A model generated the notes under the pieces. That model was not told the origin of the DNA, did no database searches, and saw nothing but the letters and a program-made list of their open reading frames with translations. 64,000 nucleotides of DNA from Chamaecrista fasciculata. Its lineage: Eukaryota; Streptophyta; Magnoliopsida; Fabales; Fabaceae. The stretch is from assembly GCA_003254925.1 (NCBI GenBank), contig QANZ01042480.1, positions 75,900-139,899 on the forward strand, given 5' to 3'. Positions within the stretch are counted from its first letter, which is position 1; the number at the start of each line of letters is the position of its first letter. Positions 16,501 to 25,429 of this stretch are shown here, in pieces. Both the position numbers and the translations under genes were made by a program.

Positions 16501-18736
16501 TTTAGAGAGGAAAGAGGAATGAAGGAAGCATAACATTGAAAAAAAAACGCAGAAGGCCTCAGAATTTGATGTCAACAATAAATCAGTCGGATGCATAAAT
16601 AAATCACAAGATCCAAAGTTAGAACCTTAGATTATAGATAGTAACCTACAATACATCATATCTTAAGCAAACGAGAGATGCAACGCTATGTATCAATTTT
16701 TTGTAAGTCCAATGTTTTTATCTTTGCTTTACCTTAAAAAAAAAGGTATTTACCTTTTCATTTTCATGTCCTGACTCTGCAACCCATAGCTTTCCATCTG
16801 AATCCCTTAAGCAAACAGCAGAGTGACCAGCATATGCTCCACTGACCCACTTCTCTAGAGTCTCAAAACCACCCCAGCGGCCTCGAATTTTTGAAAGGGC
16901 AAGGAAATCTCCAGAGTGAATGTCTTCAACACTGACATTTGTAACCCATGGCTGAGGGCGTGCATCAAAAGTAGCTCCCATATGTTTCTCCAAAAATCTA
17001 AGATTTGAGCTCTCACCCCACCCAGTATTTGTAAATAAGGGGAAGACATCCCAAAGTGCTCGAAGTGTTCCCAACATTCCAGCTTTCATGAGGAAAATTG
17101 ACACCCCACGTTCTTTGACCTAATTTCAAAGAGTGAATAACGATCCTTAAAACAATAATACATTTTTTAACACTACTGAAATAGGGTCTGATGAAGAAGG
17201 TCACTTACATACTCATACTCTGCTTTGCTTTCCCATTCTTTGAAATCAAGGGTATGCTCCCGGGACAGGAAGTAATAATCCCATGTTACACGGTATGGGG
17301 TGGCAAAGACATAAAGATCCATACATGTCCAACTATGAGCTTTGCTAACCTGGATGAGCTCGAACATAGATACTCATCAGCAGTTTCCTTTGAAGTATAG
17401 ATACAGCAAGAAATACAACTACAGAATCGCATAGCTTAAATATGACATCCACTTCGCCACCAAATACAATATGCGAATTTCTGAACTATTTCATGCGTCA
17501 ACACTACAAGCTAACAAACCATATAAACAATGAAAAAGGCGGGACCTAAAAGCACAAAAGCTGAAGATAAACTAGAAAGTTACACTACCAGGGAAACTAG
17601 TACGAACCCATCACTAGACAAGCCAATAAGTTCAGAATTCAATAAGAAATACAATAGATACAGCGAGAAATACAACTACAGAATCGCATAGCTTAATAAT
17701 GACATCCACTTAGCCACCAAATGCAATATGCAAATTTCTGAACTATTTGAGCGTCAATTCTACAAGCTAACTAACGATAACAACAATTAAAAAGGCGGGA
17801 CAAAAAAAAAAAGCTGAAGATAAACTAGAAAGTTACACTACCATGGAAACTACAAGACAATAAGTTCAGAAGTCCTCGACGAATTTGAAATATTAGTTTT
17901 ATCGTTAATGATGCTGTGTTCGTTCAAATAACACTCGTCATATGAAGTCTACAAGCAATAAACAACACCTAACTCAATAATTAACAAGTATCCTACTCCT
18001 ACGTTCAACAAAACAACACTAATCGCAATTTCCTTTTCAAATTATCAAAACCAGCAGCAAGTAACAGAGATTGAAGCTCAATATCAAGTAAAAAAACTAG
18101 AAAGTTACACTACCAGGGAAACTACAGGCCAATAAGTTCAGAAGTCCTCGACTAATTTGAAATATTATTTTTACCCTTAATGATGCTGTGTTATTCGTTA
18201 AAATAACACTCGTCACATGAAGTCTACAAGCAATAAACAACACCTAACACAATAATCATCAAGTCTCCTACTCCAATGTTCAAAAAAACAACACTAATCG
18301 CTAATTTCCTTTTCAAATTATCAAAACCAGCAGCAAGTAACAGAGATTAAAGCTCAATATCAAGTTTAAAAAAAAAATACGAAACTGGAAACAATACCTT
18401 AATATGAAGCGTTCCGCCGCCGAATTGGGATCCGGAGTTGTTATGAAACTCCATCCAAGCACTGTTTTGGTAAAAGCAAGCGGCCTTCCATTCGAGGGCA
18501 TGATCGGGGGAAGAGACGGCGCCGACGAAAGAAGGGAGAATGTCGACGGCGCTGTGAATGGAATTGAGGATGGGCCAAGAGACTTGTCTAGGTAACAGAG
18601 GAAGTAAATCTGCAGGATGAAAAGGGGATTTGAAGGAGAAAGCTCCTTGAAGGTTTAAGAGAGATGTAGTGAGGATGATGATGATGATGATTGTGTGAAA
18701 TAGGTGCTTGAAAAGGGAAGTTGAAGATGAAGCCAT
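13558..18736 (-). CDS. predicted secreted permuted papain-like (NlpC/P60-type) protein, 533 aa
   Basis: Seven exons, high to low: 18736-18398, 17349-17209, 17119-16754, 16177-15932, 15572-15480, 15151-14951, 13773-13558. All junctions are GT-AG and phase 0, and the joined frame is open. It matches a plant-conserved protein I know only as uncharacterised. Residues 1-33 look like a signal peptide (poly-Ile/Leu core, SLLNLQGAF), so ER or apoplast is likely. The order GD (230-231), His259 in AGHSAVCLRD, Glu275 in WVAESG, then Cys435 in GKSTSCVAFI matches the permuted papain-like fold (YaeF/YiiX, LRAT relatives), in which the catalytic His precedes the Cys. Amidase or thioesterase chemistry is therefore my inference, not established. 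Trp- and Pro-rich blocks (PWDEWWEFEL, NYPPPLDAHL) and the C-terminal CPSLPPNYYRPDNC are notable. GA repeats lie in the 5' leader. Confidence 0.85.
17398..18366. repeat. compound tandem duplication in intron 1 of the papain-like gene
   Basis: The phrase 'actagaaagttacactacca' recurs at 17571, 17824 and 18096. About 250 bases from 17398 are repeated from 17653, and about 276 bases from 17820 are repeated from 18096 up to the exon 1 donor. Copies differ by scattered substitutions and small indels. Non-coding. Confidence 0.85.
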
Positions 18737-18743
18737 GGCGAAG

Positions 18744-18858
18744 AAGATAGAGAGAGAGAGAGAGAAGGAGGGTTTGGTGGTTACTTCATTGGAGAAGAGA
18801 GTATGGCGATTACTTCATTGTAGAGTTGCTTCTAGAGAGAGAGAGAGAGAGAGAGAAT
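18744..18858. repeat. two GA microsatellites in the 5' leader of the papain-like gene
   Basis: Runs of 'ga' at about 18750-18764 and 18834-18856, just upstream (minus strand) of the ATG at 18736. On the transcribed strand they read as CT runs, a common plant leader feature. Confidence 0.7.
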
Positions 18859-18859
18859 G

Positions 18860-19844
18860 AAGATGAAGAAGAAGAAGGACAAATGGTGAGAATAAATTGC
18901 TTCAGAGATATTTTCAAGAAATTCTGGTAATCTATCTTTGCAAAACAAATTGGTTACAAAAAATTAGATAAAATTATTTAAAATTATGTAATATATTAAA
19001 ATTAGTGTAAAATAAAAAATGTATTTATTATAGTTATAAATAAATTTTAATATGTAATCTTTTGTTAAATTTCCATTTAATTTTTTTTTATAATGATATG
19101 AATTCTTTTCGTCTATCCGTATAACGGTCTAAGCAAAGATTTATCTCATCTGGACAACAAAGACGAAACAGTTGTGTCCTTCCAATAATGTCGACTCTAA
19201 GGATCGAATTGAAATGGAAAATATTTAAATTTAACATTTCATAATGTATTGTTTAATTATTATTATTATTATCTATTATAACATGAAATAGATTTTATTT
19301 TTTAAAAAAACTGTGAGATATGTAAAAGAAACTTGATATATTTTATTTCTAAAAACAAATTTAATACTAACAAATTAAAACCCAAGAAATATATCAGTAA
19401 AAATTATATTAAAAAATATGAGATATGTTAAGACTAAACTAATATAGATATATAGAAACAAAGATATATATAATTATATATATACACACACTAGTACAAA
19501 AGCGATCAAAATCTAATACAATTAGTCAAAATACTTGGATTATTTTATTTTTTTTATTTTTTTCCTTCTTTATATTTATGTATTAGGATAATGTTATTAT
19601 AAACTTAAATTTGATAAAAAAAATAATTATAAAATATTACTTGATAACGTTAATATTAATGAATATTATAAAAATTAATTATATTTATATTAATTTATGT
19701 TGATTTATTATATATATATATTGCATAATTATTATCGAGTTGACNTCCGGTCCGACCGATTCAACCGATCCGACCGTGAACCGAACACTTGTCCGAGTCT
19801 TTGTCCGGTTCGGTTATGACAACACTGGTTATACTCTTATCGTT
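18860..19844. other. intergenic with SINE and GC-rich repeat relics
   Basis: Mostly AT-rich. 19085-19215 is a minus-strand relic of the 'gagtcgacatt' SINE family (box B-like 'caattcgatccttaga'). 19740-19840 has 'ccggttcggttatgacaacac', a GC-rich transposon relic containing the ambiguous base at 19745. No gene seen. Confidence 0.55.
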
Positions 19845-20434
19845 TATTTTGGGTCAATTGTTCACCCAATATGAAATGTTGGTGTCAATTATGCTCTAAT
19901 CTCAATTGTTTTTGGGCCAAAGTCCTGTTTTGGTTCCTCAAGTTTCCGACGAACTTTCCAGCGAGATACACGGGGGCCCAGACGACTACAAAAACTCCTA
20001 ATTCAAGATTTTTTGACCTCCTGAGTTCAATGACGGCCTTCATTTTATGAAAAAATGATCGAAAATATGATTTTTGACGATTGTGTAATTTTTCAGCGAC
20101 TATGTAACTTTTCGGCGGCTTGCCAATCACTTTTTCGCAAAATAGAGGCCGTCATTGAACTGGGAGGTCAAAAAACCTTGGATTAGGAGTTTTCGTAGTT
20201 GTCGGGGCCGCTGTGTATCTTGCCAGAAAGTTCGCCAGAGACTTGAGGGTCCAAAACGAAACTTTGAACAAACTTGGGGGACCAAAATAGAACTTTGGCC
20301 CAAAAAAATTGAAGTTAATTAGGGTATAATTGATACCAACGTTTCACATTGGGGGCATAACTGACACAAAACAAACGTTAGGGGCATAACTGAAACTGAC
20401 CTCAAACGTTAGCGGCAACAAATGGTCTTTTTCC
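19845..20434. mobile_element. two fold-back elements, one nested in the other
   Basis: The outer element has arms 19845-19905 and 20320-20434 built on 'aacgttaggggcataactg', the same family as 5638-6214; its left arm is truncated. Inside, about 19907-20312 is a second fold-back element. Its ends are GGGCCAAAGTCCTGTTTTGG and the complement of GGGCCAAAGTTCTATTTTGG, and its arms pair across 'ggcggccgtcattgaact' phrases. The loop is not recognised as coding. Confidence 0.75.
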
Positions 20435-20447
20435 TAAAAATAAATTT

Positions 20448-20847
20448 GGCAAAACTATTAATTTTATCTCCAAATTATACAAATTGTCAATTTTGTTGCT
20501 AATCTTTTTTTTTTGGTCAATTTCTTCCTCAATATTTTATATTTTGGTCAATTTTATCTTTTGACTAACTTCTTTCAATAAATTAACAATAGACTACGTC
20601 ATGTTTTTTAATCTGGGTTAGGATTTGAGTTTTTTTTTCTATTAATTTTTTTTAAGGTTTTTTCTATCAATTTTACATTACATATCATTAGCTATGTAGA
20701 TTACATTATTAATATTTAGCTAAAGTAAGAGCAAATGATAAAACTGACAAAAATAAGAAACATTGAAAACAAAATTAATTGTAAAAAAAGATTGTAAATG
20801 AAATTGACCATTGATGTCAAGTTTAAAGACAAAATTAGCACTTTTCC
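20448..20847. mobile_element. fold-back element, 'gtcaattt' family, 9-bp TSD
   Basis: Ends GGCAAAACTATTAATTTT and the complement of GGAAAAGTGCTAATTTT. Flanks AATAAATTT (20439-20447) and AACAAATTT (20848-20856) differ at one base. Same family as 25817-26163 and 57829-58151. Confidence 0.8.
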
Positions 20848-21148
20848 AACAAATTTTTTTTGCATCTCCATTTTATCATCCTCTTTTGGATCATATAAAA
20901 TTAGTAAAATATTTAAATATCTCAGTCAGCCAAATCTTGAACCAAGTGCTTAATAGGGACAGAATCTCATAAATAACAATGATTCACCGACAAATAAGTG
21001 ATATATACTTCAACTCTTGTATGTAAGAGAGAGGTTTACACTTATTTAACTCAAACGAAAGTTAATATTTAATGCCGTTTAGGTCTGTTGATTGTACACA
21101 AAACAGAGGTTAGTAATTAATATCAAGCAAAAGAAAAGTTAATATTTA

Positions 21149-21538
21149 GGTGAAAGTGCATTTTTTGTCCCATAACTTTGTAAAAGATCTCAATTTGGTC
21201 CCATAACTTTTTTTGTTGCACTTTTGGTCTCATATTTTTTGGTCATGTTGCAGAATTGGTCTCATATCTTTGCAAAAAATGTCACCATCAGTCCTACTTG
21301 ATCCAAAGATATAGGACTAATTCTACACATAACTCAAAGATACGAGACTAATTTTGTAACCTGGCCAAAAGCTATGGGACCAATTCTACAACTTGATCTA
21401 AAGATATGAGACCAAAAGTGCAACAAGGGACCAAATCTGCAACCTAAACAAAAGATATGAGACCAAAACTGAAACAAAAAAAATTTATAAGACCAATTAA
21501 ATTTTACAAAGTTATGGGACCAAAAGTACACTTTGACC
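21149..21538. mobile_element. fold-back element of the GGTCAAAG family, 9-bp TSD
   Basis: Ends GGTGAAAGTGCATTTT and the complement of GGTCAAAGTGTACTTTT. Flanks TAATATTTA (21140-21148) and TAGTATTTA (21539-21547), one mismatch. The 65-codon minus-strand frame is repeat only. Confidence 0.8.
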
Positions 21539-22012
21539 TAGTATTTAATAAATTATAAAACAATAAATAAAAATACTTTGTAATATTAAAAAGGTCAAAC
21601 TCTCAAATTGGTTTCAGTTTGAAACCAATTTGAGATCACTTTGTATTCTATATATTTTCATATTTTTTAAAATTGATTTCAAATTAATGGTTATGATCAT
21701 ATTTACTTCATTTGAAGATTCAATATAACGAATCTAAAGTCATAAATTGCTTTTGAGAAATACATTTTTATCTCATTGGAACCGTTAACAAACAAAATTA
21801 AATTAAATCTCAAACTTGGCTCACTTATTTTACAGTTAAATAAATAAAATTGTTAACTTTTAAAGATTGTTGTTCTACCTAGTTGAATTTGATATGTCTA
21901 TCTCGGTATTTATACTTTATAGTAACTAACTAATAAATAATATTATCTTTCAATTTTTGAGGAACTAAAAAATGTAATGTTTTAGCCTAAAGCGTGTAGT
22001 TCAATTTTTAAA

Positions 22013-22746
22013 GGTCAAAGTCTTATTTTTGGTCCCTCAGTTATGTTCAATATTTTAAATTGGTCCCTAAGTTATTTTTCGTTTCATATTGGTCCCTCAG
22101 TTTTTCAAAACTTGACACAGTTGGACCCTCTAACGTTTTCCATCCATTTTTCCGTTAAAAAAAGGGGAAAAATAAACTTTCATCCCCAAAAGTTTTATTT
22201 TCTTATATTAAGATCCTTCTCTTTTTATAATAGGATCAAAACGTAAGAAAAAGAAATAAATTAAAATTTTAACTTAATTTGCCCAAAAACACAATTTCTC
22301 TCTCTCTAATGAATTTTTCTTCAACGAATGCATACTATGAAAAGTTCGAAAGATAAAACAAATCTAGAGAATGTAGCTTGTTCAATTTTGGCCAAGAGCT
22401 ATCGAAATCGTTGTTCATGAAACTTAGGGTCGGAAGCTGCCAGAGAGCATCGACATCAATGAGGCCCTTCAACCCCATATTTTCAAGCTTTAAGCCCCAA
22501 AATTTGCCTTGTTGAGTACAGAGAACACCATTATAAAAAGAAAAGGACCTTAATATAAGAAAATAAAACTTTTAGGGATGAAAGTTTATTTTTCCCTTCT
22601 TTTTAACGGAAAAATGGATGGAAAACGTTAGAGGGACTAACTGTGTAAGTTTTAGAAAACTGAGGGACCAATATGGAACGAAAAATAACTAAGGGACCAA
22701 TTTGAAACATTGAGCATAACTGAAGGATCAAAATAGAATTTTGGCC
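22013..22746. mobile_element. Mutator-like element carrying a receptor-kinase gene piece, perfect 9-bp TSD
   Basis: Inverted arms 22013-22231 and 22530-22746 match over about 215 bases. Ends are GGTCAAAGTCTTATTTTTGG and the complement of GGCCAAAATTCTATTTTGA. The exact 9-mer ATTTTTAAA flanks both sides (22004-22012, 22747-22755). The 298-bp loop is unrelated to the arms and contains host-gene-like coding sequence on the minus strand. It has no transposase, so it is non-autonomous. Confidence 0.9.
22335..22529 (-). pseudogene. captured fragment of a pollen receptor-like kinase (LRR ectodomain)
   Basis: On the minus strand from 22529 an open run of 64 codons begins GVLCTQQGKFWGLKLENMGL, then has GLIDVDAL, SFMNNDF, WPKLNKLHSLDL and FYLSNFS before a TAG at 22335-22337. 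The order WGLKLENMGL-GLIDVDAL-LPTL-SFMNNDF is typical of the first LRRs of pollen receptor-like kinases (PRK family). Only the N-terminal LRR piece is present; there is no signal peptide, transmembrane segment or kinase domain. It begins exactly where the right arm ends. It looks like a captured exon piece. Confidence 0.8.
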
Positions 22747-22755
22747 ATTTTTAAA

Positions 22756-23855
22756 TTATTGAACAAGTTACTAATTTGACCAAATTCTATGTCCAGCAGT
22801 TTCTCTTCAACCCCTCTCGCGAAAAAAGAAAAAAAAAAACAATTCTTCATCTTTTGAAAAGAGCCCTCCTCTTAGATCTTAGTATCACCTTTCTATATTT
22901 CTTTAATATTAGAAGTTATATTTCCTTTTATTAGAAAATATCATTTTTCTCTACATGTGTACATGAAACGTCACTACTTTTTACATATTCATCGTTATCA
23001 TTGTTCACGGTAGTATATTTTGGCTTTCATTTGGATTTGATTTGGTGACTCTTTCTTCTTTTGCAAATTTTCTTATCTTGTATCAATTTGACTTGCGAAG
23101 TCAATAATGTGTCTTATTGGTTGGGTCTCCTTAGCCCATCGTCTTATCTTATTTCTTGGTGTTTCTGGTTTCTGCGGTTAACTTCTTAACATCCGACTCT
23201 TCCAATTTTTCGGTTTTTTTTCTTGTAATGGCCAAAAAAAAGAAACAGCAATATTTGCAACATTGCCTCTGCAATCAACCTCATCTGACGACAAACTACA
23301 AGTTAGTAAGAATCGAAGGAGGAAAACGCAGCTCTTGCAGGTACAAACAATATCTCTCATCCTCGAGAAATTCTTCAACAATGAGACAAAATGCATAGAT
23401 GTGCCATTGAATTTGAAATTTCCTTTCACTCGGAGACGCAGGAAGAATTTGACAACCAATTTTAGGTTATATGATGCAGAACGCAGAAAGCAAAATTAAC
23501 CAATACCTTGTTCTGGTGACTTCGTTTCATCAGAGAAGATCACAGAAGAGTCAAAAGGACTAACCTAGGGTTTACTACATTATTACATTCTCACCTAGTA
23601 AACCCATATCGAGATGATGATTGATCGCTTCGTTCGCATCCTCCGACAACCATTTCTGATTCCTCTTTCTCGACGCTTCCCTTACTTGCTTTATCTAAAA
23701 TTAGGACGATTTCTCAAAGTTTTTCTATCAATTTCAGAATCCAGAGACTCTTTTGGATTTTGATTTCCAGCAGAACTGGATCATCGAAACATAAAAGCAA
23801 AAGGCAAAAGATAAGAATTGTATATATAAAGTAAATAATGGAGAATGTTTCAACA
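22756..23855. other. intergenic, unresolved
   Basis: Short frames around 23156-23499 on both strands overlap and show no family motif. 23614-23763 could encode about 50 residues but lacks support. The region is less AT-rich than its neighbours and may hold an unrecognised gene relic or leader. Confidence 0.35.
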
Positions 23856-23921
23856 ATCAGAGTGGCGCAGCGGAAGCGTGGTGGGCCCATAACCCACAGG
23901 TGATCGAAACCAGGCTCTGAT
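23856..23921 (+). pseudogene. initiator tRNA-Met-like sequence with broken T-arm
   Basis: Acceptor stem ATCAGAG/CTCTGAT, D-arm 'gcgcagcggaagcgt' and anticodon arm 'gtgggcCCATaaccca' (CAT anticodon) match plant initiator tRNA-Met. Length is 66 rather than about 72. About five bases are missing where the 5' strand of the T-stem should be, and the 3' strand reads CCAGG, so the T-stem cannot form. Judged a pseudogene. Confidence 0.75.
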
Positions 23922-23924
23922 AGA

Positions 23925-24720
23925 TATAGCTAGAGAAAAGCTTCTTCCACTCCCTTTTTTATAATTCAAATAGTAATTAGTATATTTTAATTATTCAGAA
24001 ACTGATTAGTTAATGATATACATTCTTTAAATTACATACGAAGGATAAAGATTATCTGGCGATAAAGAGGAAAGAACAAGACAAGGAAGACCTGACGCCA
24101 AAAGCAAACCAGCAGGGTCCCCTCCCACTCAAGCATTAAATGCCAAGATATTGGCATTTAATGCGAAGATTCTTTGAGACCACGTGACCAGGTAAGACTA
24201 CACCAGTCACAACGTACGTTTGGACAAAAACACACACGCAAAATACCCAAAACACCCTCCGTACGCAGGGATATGGTGAAAAGCACTCTTGGCTATCACT
24301 GACTCCCAAAAAATGAAGGTTAGGCACCCCACTGCAGCTCGACAGTGACAGTTGTCGAGTCAGATCAACAAGACACAACAACCCACTCATTGTGCATTCT
24401 CGAAAACACCCTCAACGTTCCTTTTGTACCTCATACCCACGTGAGGCAAAAGGGACGTGAATAAATACAAGCAGACCACACATATTCGGAGGTAACCATT
24501 CTTAATCAAGAAAAATACTATTTCATTTACTTGATCAAGAATCTAACTTAAGCATCGGAGAAGAATCACAGGGAACCCCTGTGCATTCTCATTTGCAGGA
24601 TCCAACGACCTCAAGTATCTGGAAACTGCAATTCACTGTGAACTCAAGGTTAGATTGATGCAGATCCAGCTTTGTAGTTTTCAGTCACCTTGGTATAAAT
24701 TCAAGTAGATTTTTTTTTAA
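23925..24720 (+). mobile_element. LTR-like fragment
   Basis: From about 24060 to 24660 the composition changes to balanced, non-AT-rich DNA. It has an 'aataaatacaag' TATA-like box near 24460, then 'taacttaagcatcggag' and 'cccctgtgcattctcatttgcagg', the R/U5-type signature of many plant LTRs. The same signature appears at 60841-61111 (reverse) and 39085-39380. No matching second LTR or coding part; ends approximate. Confidence 0.5.
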
Positions 24721-25429
24721 AAAAAAAAGGGGGGGCAAAAGCACAATTTTGGTTCCCAATGAATTATTTCAAAGGGACAATCCGATTCATAAGATAAGCG
24801 ATGTTTATTTTTTTATCAATTTAAATTGTTCTCTGGCTAGCTTCTTAAAGAAGCTGCCACAGAGCATAGGATACAGCAACCCCTTCTTAATACATGTATG
24901 AATTATGATCCTTAAATAAGGATAAACAATCCATATATGTATGTGTGTGTGTGAATTGGAGTAACTGAAAGCCTTATTAGCAATACATAATGGATGAAGC
25001 AGAATAGCAATATCATTTCTAGTCAACAAAACTGTATAATCCAAAAAACAAAACAAAACTGTCATACAAGATTTTTACCAAAAAGAAAAAACTGTCATAC
25101 AAGATTACATTAACCCATAACATATGTATAACTATAACGTATAAAATTTGTATGCAATTATTAAGGTATTTGTCATCATTTCTTCTAGAAAAATACATGT
25201 GAATATTTTTATAATCCAATATCACATGATTACTGTTAAAATTTCTTCAACACTTTATATTTTTATTGGAAAACATTATAACAAATACCTAAACAACTTC
25301 AGATAAGTTTTCCTTGTATAAATCAGATCTACGTGTTCCTCTAGAAATTCCTGTTTAAACCTGTAAAAATCAGCTTTCCTTGAACGAACTATACCAATCC
25401 CATTTTGCACTAAAGTAGTCATATTCTAT
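24721..25429. other. downstream flank of the folate-biopterin transporter gene
   Basis: AT-rich. 25056-25107 contains a near-exact direct repeat of 'aaactgtcatacaagatt'. Part is probably 3' UTR of the minus-strand gene. No other feature. Confidence 0.4.

Noticed and set aside
22013-22746. Long hairpin considered as a microRNA or long inverted-repeat RNA gene
   Set aside because: Perfect 9-bp target duplication shows it is a transposon insertion; small-RNA output is possible but not visible.
23156-23763. Several 50-90 codon frames, including one starting near 23614
   Set aside because: Overlap on both strands, no domain, no convincing splice partners; reported only as an unresolved region.
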